The notes below the pieces were generated by a model. That model did not search any database and was not told where the DNA came from. It worked only from the letters and a program-made list of their open reading frames with translations. Positions 6,485 through 13,593 of a stretch of DNA of 22,178 nt are shown here, one piece after another. Position numbers and translations under genes: made by a program. The stretch is from JBEKCP01 sp050014815 (GTDB taxonomy: Bacteria; Planctomycetota; Planctomycetia; Pirellulales; Thermoguttaceae). The stretch lies in the NCBI GenBank assembly GCA_050014815.1, contig JBEKCP010000044.1, forward strand, positions 1 through 22,178, given 5' to 3'. The stretch's first letter is position 1; each line of letters starts with the position of its first letter.

Positions 6485-8007
6485 GCCGCTGTCTCCTGCA
6501 TCTGCTCCTCGATCTCCGCCGCTGTCTCCGGGCCGGCGCAGGTCCACCCGGCCTGAGGGGTGCGGCGGAAGAACCATTGGGAGCCGCGCTTCTCGACCTG
6601 CAGGACCTCGCCCCTGATCTTGGCGGTGGCGATCTTCTCGACCAAGGAGTCGGTGGTGTTGGCCACCTCGGTGATCACCGGCACGGCCACGTCGATGATC
6701 TCCGGCACAGCCACCTCGCCCGAGGCGCTCAGCGGCGCGCCGACCGAGGAGCTGATGGCCGAGGCCGGCTTGGTGGAGGTCACCTCGGCGCCGGCCGGAT
6801 GTAGGCACTGCTTGCAGTCGCCCTCTTCGTCTGCCTCGTGACCTCCACAGTTCGGACAGGTGAAGACGGGAGACGCAGGAGGAGGAGACGCTGGAGGAGA
6901 CGCAGACGCAGCGGGAGACGCAGACGCAGAGCGGAGACGGTACTCGATCTTCTTGCCGTCGCCCCGCATCTCCACAATGCCCAGCCACAGCATCGCGTTC
7001 AAGGTCGTGGCGATGATCCGCTCACCCGCGTCTGCGAGGCCGGAGAACGTGAGGCCGTGCGGGGTATCGTCGTTGGCATGGCGGGCGAAGTCAACTTGCT
7101 TCTTCCGTCGCTTCTGTTCAGCGGGGTCGGGGCTCTCATTCAGAAATGCACGAACACACCGTTCTGGTACAGAAAGCCATTCACCGAGGCGGGACGCGCG
7201 AACCCATTCCAGCGGGGCGCGTGCCTCTCTGGAAAGTGCCTCCCGGATGTAATAAACAGCGTTGTCCGTTTCGGGGCCGCATTGGTCTGACGGCTCCCTG
7301 ATCACAACTGGTGCGGGAGCAGGCTTGACGGGCTTGCTGGCGCTCACTTTTTTTTGCACCGCCTTCTTGCCCTTCTTCACGATCTTCCGCTGCTCTTTTC
7401 TGTCGGGCACAGCGTCAACGAACGTTGCGGCGGCCGACACGGTAATCTCGCCCAACTTGACGGCATCGACCACAGCCTTGTCCCCTTTGTCGAGGATGTG
7501 CTTGGCAGTGTTGACGGATCGCGGAGATACGTTGAAAATCTTGGCAGCGGAGTCAATTGAGGGTACGCAAACTTGCGTACCCTCGCTCTTCTTGTGCTGG
7601 TTGTCCCCTTGCCGCATCTTGGCCACGTCCGCCGCGCACTGCGCCCGCTGGCTAGGGGTGAGATTCCGGCGATGCAGGTTGTGCGATAGAACGTAGGCAA
7701 TCGGATCGTCGCAATTTTCGACCTCGCAGAAGTCGGGCTGAATGTGAAGTTCTTTGCAGGCCAGCAGGCGATTGCGACCGTCCAGTACCTTGCCGTCCAG
7801 CAAGGCGATGAAGGTCTGCAAGCCGTGTTCGGATATGTCCTGCTTCAGCCCGGCGAACTCTTCCGCCGACATCATGGGGAAGATGCTCGCTGCGGGGTGA
7901 GAGGAATAGTTATAGTCGGCCAGCGACGCCACCTCGGTGGTCGTCAACGGCAGGACGCCAGAGGCAGCGTCTTGATCTGCGGCCGCTGCCGGGATGAGAT
8001 TGGGCAT
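6481..8007 (-). CDS. ParB-like nuclease/partition-domain protein with zinc ribbon
   Basis: ATG at 8005-8007 follows AAGGAGAG; a longer frame to 8157 overlaps the upstream gene and is rejected. The 508-residue protein has a ParB/Srx-type N-terminal domain (about 33-125) with FIALLDGKVLDGRNRLLACK (the ParB signature, residues 66-85) and NLHRRNLTPSQRA. A KorB/ParB-like helix-turn-helix region follows (AAKIFNVSPRSVNTAKHIL), then a Lys-rich linker, a second putative winged region, a Ser/Ala/Pro low-complexity stretch (coded at about 6870-6945) and a zinc ribbon (CPNCG and CKQC). ParB-domain proteins bind centromere-like sites, use CTP, or act as regulators or nucleases. Here, just upstream of a topoisomerase VI-like gene with a GTGA overlap, an element-maintenance role is likely but inferred. 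Confidence 0.8.
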   Translation of the reverse strand: MPNLIPAAAADQDAASGVLPLTTTEVASLADYNYSSHPAASIFPMMSAEEFAGLKQDISEHGLQTFIALLDGKVLDGRNRLLACKELHIQPDFCEVENCDDPIAYVLSHNLHRRNLTPSQRAQCAADVAKMRQGDNQHKKSEGTQVCVPSIDSAAKIFNVSPRSVNTAKHILDKGDKAVVDAVKLGEITVSAAATFVDAVPDRKEQRKIVKKGKKAVQKKVSASKPVKPAPAPVVIREPSDQCGPETDNAVYYIREALSREARAPLEWVRASRLGEWLSVPERCVRAFLNESPDPAEQKRRKKQVDFARHANDDTPHGLTFSGLADAGERIIATTLNAMLWLGIVEMRGDGKKIEYRLRSASASPAASASPPASPPPASPVFTCPNCGGHEADEEGDCKQCLHPAGAEVTSTKPASAISSSVGAPLSASGEVAVPEIIDVAVPVITEVANTTDSLVEKIATAKIRGEVLQVEKRGSQWFFRRTPQAGWTCAGPETAAEIEEQMQETAA

Positions 8008-8065
8008 AGATGATCTCTCCTTTGCGGCCGGTGTCCTGGTGGGGACCGGCCGAAAAAAATGCGCC

Positions 8066-8332
8066 TCAAAAATACTCGACGATGTTGCTGGCCTTCCGCC
8101 TTCGCCGCGGGATTGGGGCTGGCGGCTGGACGGTACGCCGCTGCTCGAAGACCGCAATGTCGGCCTGGTCGATGAGGTAGCGCGGCTTGCCCCCGCGCCG
8201 AGTGCTCACGTCAATGGCGCGCAACTCGCCAGAACGAACCCACGAGAGGATTTTGTGGGCGTCAATCCCCCAGCGCGCGGCCAATTCCGGCGGGGTGATC
8301 TTTGTGCGGCCATCCAGGGGGCGCAACTTCAC
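8066..8332 (-). CDS. Excisionase-family / helix-turn-helix DNA-binding protein
   Basis: An 88-residue protein from GTG at 8330-8332, overlapping the upstream stop as GTGA and preceded by GGGAGG inside the upstream gene. It has the MerR/excisionase-like winged HTH pattern: ITPPELAARWGIDAHKILSW (HTH), then VRSGELRAIDVS and a GGKPRYLIDQADIAVFEQRR wing and helix. The tail is basic (RRRRK). Such proteins control the direction of site-specific recombination or regulate element genes. It sits between a second HTH protein and the ParB-like gene. Whether it works with the recombinase at 10167-11352 cannot be told from sequence. Confidence 0.75.
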   Translation of the reverse strand: MKLRPLDGRTKITPPELAARWGIDAHKILSWVRSGELRAIDVSTRRGGKPRYLIDQADIAVFEQRRTVQPPAPIPRRRRKASNIVEYF

Positions 8333-8535
8333 CGGCAGGCCTCCCTATCTTCGACGATGCGATGCAGCTCGCTGCCAATCCGTTCGGCATCCGCCAGCGT
8401 GAAAACCCGGACGTCTCCAGCCATTCCGGCGGGTCGGATGTCCCGACTACGGATAACGTAGAGAACCCGGTGGAGAGGAACGCCGTGTCGCCGGGCAATG
8501 TCGCCGACACTCAGAATGTCGAGCGTACCCTCCAT
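8329..8535 (-). CDS. Small MerR/excisionase-like HTH protein
   Basis: ATG at 8533-8535 follows GGGAGGG with 7-base spacing, giving 68 residues; the longer frame from 8598 adds an implausible N-terminus that runs into an inverted repeat. The sequence LSVGDIARRHGVPLHRVLYV then IRSRDIRPAG and VRVFTLADAERI is the usual HTH plus wing of MerR-like excisionases. It is the first gene of the leftward operon, starting 33 bases downstream of the 8568-8592 inverted repeat and 85 bases downstream of the GTAACT array, so it is a natural candidate for the protein that reads one of those sites. Confidence 0.7.
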   Translation of the reverse strand: MEGTLDILSVGDIARRHGVPLHRVLYVIRSRDIRPAGMAGDVRVFTLADAERIGSELHRIVEDREACR

Positions 8536-8567
8536 AAGAAGGCCCTCCCGTGAGATTCGTTGCCGAG

Positions 8568-8592
8568 TGTGCGGTACACTTTGCACCGCACA
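8568..8592. promoter_or_regulatory. 8-bp inverted repeat upstream of the element operon
   Basis: TGTGCGGT (8568-8575) and ACCGCACA (8585-8592) form a perfect inverted repeat with a 9-base spacer. It lies 33 bases before the ATG of the first operon gene, within the likely promoter and leader. The spacing suits a dimeric repressor operator; an RNA hairpin in the leader is also possible. Confidence 0.45.
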
Positions 8593-8617
8593 AATCATTC
8601 AGGCTTCTCACGGGAAG

Positions 8618-8667
8618 GCGTAACTATTCGAGTTACGCCAGTAACTTTTGGAGTTACGGGCGTAACT
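8618..8667. promoter_or_regulatory. Phased array of five GTAACT/AGTTAC half-sites
   Basis: Five perfect hexamers alternate in orientation: GTAACT at 8620, AGTTAC at 8631, GTAACT at 8641, AGTTAC at 8652 and GTAACT at 8662. Starts are 11, 10, 11 and 10 bases apart, so every half-site is about one helical turn from the next on the same DNA face. The first pair extends to a perfect 8-bp palindrome (8618-8638). The array lies upstream of the operon beginning at 8535 and overlaps the stop codon of the 384-residue gene. It looks like an operator, iteron set or centromere-like site bound by an oligomerising protein. Confidence 0.6.
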
Positions 8668-9808
8668 CTCCGCGCTCCGGCATATCGAAAGACCAGGCCG
8701 GGGTGGAAAGCTTCGGAGCGTACGTGAAGGTTCCCTTTTCGGAAGAAATGCTTTCCCTGAAGTGTTGCGCCAGCTTTGGGGCTTTGTTGTCCTCCAGCTT
8801 CTTGTAGGCCGTTCTAAGCGCTGAGTAAATTCGGGACCGGAGTCTGTCGGCATCGCTGTTGAGGTCCCGCACGTTGTTGCCGAGGCCCCTTGCCGCATGG
8901 ACTCCAGCAAGGATTTCGTTCTTTTCCCTCTCAAGCCGTTCCTGTCGGCCCGAATCGTTGCACTGCTGGGCGTCCTCCAGGTCCGTCTCGACTTCTTGCA
9001 ACCGCTCCTTATACTCATGCAGCGCCCGCTCATCCAAGGTCGGCTGGTTGCTCCATTTCCTGAGGTCCAGGCTTTCGACGACCGTTTGCTCCGCCGCCTC
9101 GGTAGCGCTCTCGGGGGCCGCGTCGGCAACAAGCTCTGCAAATCCAATCGCCACCCCGGGCCGGCGAAGTAACTGTTCGATGTAATTCAGCCCGGTCAGG
9201 CATGCCAGCCGAGCCCCTTCTCCGAAACCCTTGATCTCGTAGAACGTCCCATCAGGTGCAAAAAGGAAATCCGGCCCCGGGTTTGTCACGAACCCAATCG
9301 GTCTTTTCTCGGGTTGGCTTTCCGGTTGTTTCTTGCTGGCTTCGATCGCGTCCCCAACCGAAGCCATCATCACCGCTAGTTCCCCGATCACCGAAAGCTT
9401 GTACGCCTTCTGGTGCACCTCCGGCCAGTCGGGGCAAGAAAGCCGCTCCAGGTGCGCCAGGAAATGGTGTCGAACGGTGCGCCCTATGTCGCTGTCGGCA
9501 ATGGGGCACTCTTCCTGCCCGCGAAGCAACTCCCTTGCCTTTCCAATCCACTCGGGGAATTCAGCAAGGCTTGAAGGCGCAGCGGGAATACTTGTTTCAT
9601 CGGCAGTAGATTGAGATTGATCGCTATCGAGCGAGGTTGGAGTTGCCGCGCCGGCGTTGCCGGTCGCCTGATCCGGTGCCGGCGGCGTCGGTTCACTTGC
9701 CTTCGGTTCAGCTTCGGCCGATGGGAACGGGACTCCCTTCTTGTGTCGATTCAGCGCTTTCCATCCGCGCTTGCCGCACTCGCCTATGTCAGTGCTGGCG
9801 TAGTACAT
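8654..9808 (-). CDS. Hypothetical protein with regulator-type C-terminal module
   Basis: A 384-residue frame from ATG at 9806-9808. The reading frame looks coding for about 15 codons further upstream (ENAAHGEPTLADGA) but has no normal start there and no clear ribosome binding site, so the true start is uncertain. Residues 30-85 are a low-complexity Pro/Ala/Ser linker. From ~188 the sequence (FYEIKGFGEGARLACLTGLN, then LLRRPGVAIGFAELV) followed by a long Glu/Arg-rich coiled coil (LDERALHEYKERLQEVETDL and on to ~310) and a final FTYAP/WSF segment resembles the C-terminal region of large ATPase-type regulators in actinobacteria and other phyla. That resemblance is recalled, not searched. Its 3' end carries part of the GTAACT array. 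Confidence 0.6.
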   Translation of the reverse strand: MYYASTDIGECGKRGWKALNRHKKGVPFPSAEAEPKASEPTPPAPDQATGNAGAATPTSLDSDQSQSTADETSIPAAPSSLAEFPEWIGKARELLRGQEECPIADSDIGRTVRHHFLAHLERLSCPDWPEVHQKAYKLSVIGELAVMMASVGDAIEASKKQPESQPEKRPIGFVTNPGPDFLFAPDGTFYEIKGFGEGARLACLTGLNYIEQLLRRPGVAIGFAELVADAAPESATEAAEQTVVESLDLRKWSNQPTLDERALHEYKERLQEVETDLEDAQQCNDSGRQERLEREKNEILAGVHAARGLGNNVRDLNSDADRLRSRIYSALRTAYKKLEDNKAPKLAQHFRESISSEKGTFTYAPKLSTPAWSFDMPERGELRP

Positions 9809-9856
9809 CGCGCCGTCGGCAAGAGTCGGTTCGCCGTGCGCAGCGTTCTCGATCCG

Positions 9857-10057
9857 TTATAGGTTCCGAATTTCGGCGGCAACATCGGCGGGAAAACTGT
9901 CGATTTCCTGGTCGGCGCGCTTCAAGCCCTTTTCCATCTGCGCCAACAGGAGAATGCAGCAATGGAAAACTTTCGAGACTTTGTCCGGCGGTGCTTGGGC
10001 GAGCGCATCACCAATAGCCTTGGCCGGCGCGAAAACCTCAGAGATAAGCCATTCCAT
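9857..10057 (-). CDS. Small helical protein of unknown function
   Basis: ATG at 10055-10057 is preceded by an AGGTGA ribosome binding site, giving 66 residues; the longer frame to 10273 overlaps the recombinase end and its extra N-terminus looks non-coding. The product starts MEWLISEVFAPAKAIGDALA and is predicted mostly helical with two cysteines (HCCILLL). I recognise no family. The ribosome binding region forms one arm of a TCACCTGC/GCAGGTGA inverted repeat (10060-10067 and 10100-10107), which might affect translation. It lies between the recombinase and the 384-residue gene. Confidence 0.5.
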   Translation of the reverse strand: MEWLISEVFAPAKAIGDALAQAPPDKVSKVFHCCILLLAQMEKGLKRADQEIDSFPADVAAEIRNL

Positions 10058-10059
10058 GA

Positions 10060-10107
10060 TCACCTGCTTTCTGCCGGGCGACTGGCCGGCGGCCGTGATG
10101 CAGGTGA
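10060..10107. repeat. 8-bp inverted repeat overlapping a ribosome binding site
   Basis: TCACCTGC at 10060-10067 and GCAGGTGA at 10100-10107 are perfect inverted copies 32 bases apart in the 109-base gap between the recombinase and the small helical gene. The left arm contains that gene's ribosome binding site on the - strand. Pairing in mRNA could mask it; a protein-binding role is equally possible. Confidence 0.35.
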
Positions 10108-10166
10108 GAACCACGGCGCGCCGGTCAGTCTGTGCGGTAGCTGGCCGCAACCCGGCAATGCGTATC

Positions 10167-11352
10167 CTACTTGGTTTCCTCGGTTCCGAAAAGCCACGTC
10201 CTGACGTGGTTGCTGACGGCCCGCAAGCGGTCGTCCGAGATTCGCTCCCGATATGCGGCCGCCATACTGGCATCAGCGTGGCCCATGATGGCGTTGACGG
10301 CTACCTGGTCTTTCGAGTCGCCGGCCACCGTCTCAAAGGTGTGCCGCAAGCAGTAGAACCCCAGCCCCGCCCGATAGAGCTTCACCTGGTCCAAGAGCTT
10401 GCGGAACTCCCGGGTAAGGGCGTCATTGTGCCATACGGTCGTTTCGGTCACTACCGCCGTTGTCCAGCGTCGCCCCCGGGGAGTGAGGAAAGCCAGGCCA
10501 GCGTTCCCCTTGACTGCCGCCTTGGGCCGCTGGGCGACGGCCTGGGCGACGGCAGCGACCGTCTCAGGCCACAATGGGCAGCGTCGGGATATGCCGGTCT
10601 TGGGCCTCGGGAACGTGACCCAGCCGGCCTTAAGGTCCAGGGCCTTAGTCGGCAAGTGGGTTAGGTCGCTGTTGCCGAATCCACAATTCACCCCTAGCAG
10701 GACCATCGCTTTGAGTTGAACCGGCGCCGCCTTCAACAGCGCGGACTTGCTCCGCCTCGAACATCTTGAGCCCCTTCTTTGCCCGGTTCAATCGCATGGT
10801 GTTCAGGCTGGGTTTGGTGAACCCGGGCCCGAAGCGGACAGGGGCGGTGATCAGGTTGGCGTCGTAGGCGAAGCGGAAGACGCCCCTGACCTTCTGGATT
10901 TCGTCGCCGAGCCGGGCCGGACCCCATTGCTTCGCCATTGTCGCCCGAAGCATCTGGAAGTCGTCGGCGGCCAGGTCGTCCACGAGGCGGGTCAGGCCGA
11001 GCCACTTGGCGAGCCGGTCACAGGTCTGGTAGAGGTCCCCGAAGCTCCTGGGACTCAACTCGCCGGAGTCCAGCCGGTGCCGCTTGTGGGTGAGGTAGGC
11101 GTTCAAGAGGTCCTTGACTATCAAGCCCGCCTGCGTTTTTCGAGGGGTTCGGCCGGCCAGGAGGTCATCCTTCTGGTCGAGCCAGAGGGCGAGGGCGGCC
11201 TTTCCCTTGGGATCCTCGGCCACATTGCCGAAGTAACGGGACCGGCCGCGAACCTTCTTGTACCAATACCCCCGGGGATGGACCGATAGGGGAAAGTCGG
11301 GCCGGGGCTTTCCCACTTTGCCAGGGCGGGTTTTTCGAGTACTCTTGGGCAT
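10167..11352 (-). pseudogene. Tyrosine recombinase (phage-type integrase), frameshifted
   Basis: The N-terminal half starts at ATG 11350-11352 (MPKSTRKTRPGK; AAGGG upstream). It has an Arg/Lys-rich start, a YWYKKVRGRSRYFG segment and a SAM-like core-binding domain. The C-terminal half, in another frame from ~10736, has the catalytic domain: FPRPKTGISRRCPL (lysine region), FYCLRHTFETVAG (box II Arg with the His of RHT), AIMGHADASMAAAYRERI (GHAD and the nucleophilic Tyr). The frames would join smoothly (EAEQVRA to LLKAAPVQLKAMVLL) if one base near 10737-10743 were removed, so this is a point frameshift or sequencing error. Where box I normally reads GLRxxE, this protein has GFGNSD, so the first catalytic Arg seems absent. 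It is the only recombinase in the window and probably mobilised this element. Confidence 0.85.
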
Positions 11353-11381
11353 GGGCGTTTTCCCTTGGGTTTGGGGGCTTT

Positions 11382-11403
11382 CGGGTGTACAACGGGTGTA
11401 CAA
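11382..11403. repeat. Two tandem 11-bp repeats upstream of the recombinase
   Basis: CGGGTGTACAA occurs twice head-to-tail with no gap (11382-11392, 11393-11403), 30-52 bases before the recombinase ATG. Each copy holds the palindrome TGTACA, and 11 bp is about one helical turn. Likely roles are an operator for the recombinase gene or a recombinase arm-type binding site next to the attachment site. Confidence 0.5.
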
Positions 11404-11503
11404 GTGATAAACCTGATTGTACCGCAACCCGTGGAAACGTCAAGAACCGTCGGGAAATAGCGGGTATTCCGGCCGGGCGGGGTGGTGGTGTTAGCAGCGT
11501 GAC

Positions 11504-11641
11504 CTACAAGCGACGCAAGGTCGGGCCGGAGCTGAACACCGAGCGGAAGCGAGAGCCGTTATAATTCGCGATCTTGGGATTCAACCACAACACAAAATCG
11601 TAGAAGGCACGGATGATCGGCAGTTCTTCGTCGCGGGGCAC
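11504..11641 (-). pseudogene. bAvd / four-helix-bundle protein fragment
   Basis: GTG at 11639-11641, directly after an in-frame stop, begins 45 residues. The first ~25 read PRDEELPIIRAFYDFVLWLN then PKIAN, the usual N-terminus of bAvd-like four-helix-bundle proteins (pattern: E-L-P-I-I-x-x-x-Y-D-x-x-x-W). The expected continuation (F-P-R-x-x-R-F-x-L-G-D) is replaced by YNGSRFRSVF and a stop 11 codons later; the family length is about 110-130 residues. The gene is therefore cut near 11560, close to where the integrated element ends. bAvd proteins are accessory to diversity-generating retroelements or occur alone. It lies 132 bases downstream of the SUMF1-type gene, same strand. Confidence 0.5.
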
Positions 11642-11773
11642 TGGCGATTACTTACGAGACGGAAAATGGGCTACAAAATCGCACGCCGCCGACCACGAGT
11701 ACACGGTGCCCGGGCGGGGGTAAAAGGGAAAAGAGAAAAAGGGCAAACGGTAACACGGCGAGAGGCCACGCTA

Positions 11774-12784
11774 TTACTGAGTCCTGGCAACGCGGAATCC
11801 TGTGAGGTTGCTCCGGAGGTCCGGCGAGTCCACGCCGCGTACGGCGGAACGGGCGAGGCCCGGCCCGTTGCCCCAGGAACCGCCACGAAGGACACGGTCA
11901 TCTCCGGTGTCTGAGCCGGTTGGGTCGTCTGCAGGGGAGGCGGCGTAATATTCCGCCCCGTACCAATCCGCGCACCACTGCCAGGCGTTTCCGTGCATGT
12001 CGTAGAGCCCGAAGGCGTTCGGCTTGAATGAACCCACCGGCGAGGTGAACACATAGCCGTCGCTGGCTTTGATCGTCCATTTCCAATCCGGGAACTTCGC
12101 CTTGGCCGTGGCGTCGGCCACGTTGCCGACTTTAGCCAAGGTCTCGGGATCGTCGCCGCTATAGTAGCGGGTTGTCGTCCCCGCACGGCAGGCGTATTCC
12201 CATTCGGCCTCCGTGGGCAAGCGGTAGGTCTTGCCTTCCTTGCGGCTGAGCCACTTGCAGAAGGCCACTGCATCGTTCCAGCTTGCGTTGACCACGGGGT
12301 GCTCGTCGGTCTGCTCGAAACCCGCGTTCCGCCAGGAATACTTCGCGTTGAAGCCAAACTCCTTCTTCTCAGGGTCCCAGCCCCAAGCCCCCGGCCCCTC
12401 GCCCTTCTCTGCGTCCGTCTTGTACCCGGAATCCTTGACGAACTGGCGGAACTGGCCCCGCGTGACGTGGTAGGTGCCCAGGTAGAACGGCTTCGTGATC
12501 CGCACCCGGTGCTGCGGATGCTCGTCCTTGACAACCTCTGCGTTCAGAAGGTCCTCGCCATAGGTCTTGTTGAAGAAGGCAGCCGTGTCCTCCGCCGACT
12601 CGCCGCTGCCCATCTTGAACTCGCCCGCCGGGATGAGCACCATCTCCAGCTTCACGCCGCCGCCGAGATCGACGGCGATCTGCTTGTCGCCGCCCGTCTC
12701 CTTGGATTCCTGCGCGGTTGCGAGGGTAAGACTACCGAACGCCGCGAGGGCTACCAACGCGACTGCAAATACTTGTCGGAACAT
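11774..12784 (-). CDS. Secreted formylglycine-generating-enzyme-like (SUMF1) protein
   Basis: ATG at 12782-12784 follows a near-perfect AAGGAGGTG; the longer frame to 12898 lacks support. Residues 1-25 are a signal peptide (FAVALVALAAFGSLTLATAQ). From ~45 a complete SUMF1/FGE-type C-type-lectin fold follows: MVLIPAGEFKMGS, HPVVNASWNDAVAFCKWLSR, YRLPTEAEWEYACRAG, NAFGLYDMHGNAWQWCADWY and, at residues 297-336, RVLRGGSWGNGP to GFRVARTQ. Such proteins are abundant in planctomycetes and mostly lack a known substrate. In diversity-generating retroelements the C-terminal RGGSW to GFR segment is the variable region, and a bAvd fragment lies just downstream here. Whether this copy was ever diversified is open. 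It probably acts outside the cytoplasm. Confidence 0.9.
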   Translation of the reverse strand: MFRQVFAVALVALAAFGSLTLATAQESKETGGDKQIAVDLGGGVKLEMVLIPAGEFKMGSGESAEDTAAFFNKTYGEDLLNAEVVKDEHPQHRVRITKPFYLGTYHVTRGQFRQFVKDSGYKTDAEKGEGPGAWGWDPEKKEFGFNAKYSWRNAGFEQTDEHPVVNASWNDAVAFCKWLSRKEGKTYRLPTEAEWEYACRAGTTTRYYSGDDPETLAKVGNVADATAKAKFPDWKWTIKASDGYVFTSPVGSFKPNAFGLYDMHGNAWQWCADWYGAEYYAASPADDPTGSDTGDDRVLRGGSWGNGPGLARSAVRGVDSPDLRSNLTGFRVARTQ

Positions 12785-13365
12785 GGGCCACACCTCCTTC
12801 AGCGAAGCCAACAGCGGCGGCTCGCCATGACGCACGGTGCCAACGGCCAAAAGCATTCCCCCGCACTGCAACCAGTTTACTGGCGTTTCGTGCTGCAATC
12901 AATCACCACCTTCCCCGTTCCTCCCTTTCGCCCCGGAGACCCTGTGTGATGATCGCTACCCTTGAACCCTCTTCCCCATTTCGTCAGGGGCTTGGGTGGA
13001 GAACTGCTGTGGCCGCTCACCGGAACTCGGCCCCCGCCTGACAAGAAGGCGGGCGGGCCAAGACCGATAGGACCCCAGCATTAGCCCCCACCGTTGAGGC
13101 TATCCGCTTGGCGGTGCCAGCATGGCAATTCCATCAGAGGGGGCTTCCAATCCACGCATGGATGTGGTATCATCATCGTAGTCCTGACCCACTTCAGCTA
13201 GGCTTGCCGCACGCATACTCTTAGCGGCTCTCCCAGCGGTTGCGTCTCAGCACCGCTCTGCCTCGCAAGACCCGCGCCGAATCGTGGCGGTCCAGTGGGC
13301 AATCAGTTGTAGCTGGTTACGGGGTATTCTGCCCGCGGATGCTTTCCACGCAAGGATGCGAAACG
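12785..13365. other. 581-base intergenic region between divergent genes
   Basis: No coding region is convincing; the short frames have no recognisable content. It should contain the promoters of the leftward SUMF1 gene and the rightward BON gene, but no clear -35/-10 pair stood out. The only notable structure is the hairpin at 13033-13053. Confidence 0.4.
13033..13053. repeat. 7-bp GC-rich hairpin
   Basis: CCCGCCT (13033-13039) and AGGCGGG (13047-13053) are perfect inverted copies with a 7-base loop. No T-run follows on either strand, so it is not a classical terminator. It may be a small dispersed palindrome. Confidence 0.35.
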
Positions 13366-13593
13366 ATGCTCTCGCTTGCGATTGTCGATGATTTCAGAAT
13401 TGCCGAGACGGCGACGGAGTGCCTGCGGGCCAGCCCCTATAAGGTGCTTGCAGGGATGGCGTGTGAGTGCGGCGACGGTGTGCTATTCCTGAGAGGTCAG
13501 GTGTCCAGCTTTTACCTGAAGCAACATGCCCAGGAAGCCGTGGCCGGGGTCAACGGCGTGACTCAGGTGGTCAACGAAATCGAAGTGGCCTGA
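13366..13593 (+). CDS. Single BON-domain protein
   Basis: ATG at 13366 follows AAGGA with 10-base spacing; the longer frame from 13240 adds an implausible Arg/Ser-rich start. The 75-residue protein is almost entirely one BON domain: helix RIAETATECLRAS, then VLFLRGQVSSFYLKQHAQEA and VNGVTQVVNEIEV, the canonical L-x-G-x-V ... K-x-x-A-x-x-A-x-x-V-x-G-V pattern. BON domains bind phospholipid or other hydrophobic surfaces and are common in osmotic-shock and secretion proteins. There is no signal peptide here, so it is likely cytoplasmic. The stop overlaps the next ATG (TGATG), so the next gene is probably co-translated. Confidence 0.8.
   Translation: MLSLAIVDDFRIAETATECLRASPYKVLAGMACECGDGVLFLRGQVSSFYLKQHAQEAVAGVNGVTQVVNEIEVA

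Larger units (their letters stand above)
3291..11560 (-). mobile_element. Integrated, partly decayed mobile element (approximate ends)
   Basis: All genes between about 3295 and 11352 are on the - strand. They run from a tyrosine recombinase at the right, through excisionase-like, ParB-like and topoisomerase VI-like genes, to a gene cut off at the left edge. This content is typical of integrative plasmids or conjugative elements. The left edge is placed where the truncated gene (start 3402) stops looking like protein, and the right edge where a bAvd-like gene fragment loses family similarity (near 11566). I found no direct repeat shared by the two edges and no tRNA target, so attL and attR are not identified and the left end may have been lost by deletion. 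No conjugation genes or replication initiator were recognised. Confidence 0.6.

Noticed and set aside
6865..6950. Repeated GGAGACGCAG-type units as a possible CRISPR or iteron
   Set aside because: The units are irregular, have no spacers, and encode the Ser/Ala/Pro stretch of the ParB-like protein.
6481..6988. Upstream extension of the topoisomerase-like frame giving an 872-residue protein
   Set aside because: The extra ~170 residues are out of frame within the ParB-like gene, rich in Ser/Arg/Gly repeats, and show no domain; a good start with AGGAG exists at 6484.
3285..11600. Direct repeats as attL/attR
   Set aside because: Comparing the two inferred edges by eye gave only shared 6-base strings such as TACCGC, which is no better than chance.
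11642..11773. Template repeat of a diversity-generating retroelement
   Set aside because: The stretch between the SUMF1 gene and the bAvd fragment shows no near-copy of the RGGSW-to-GFR coding segment.
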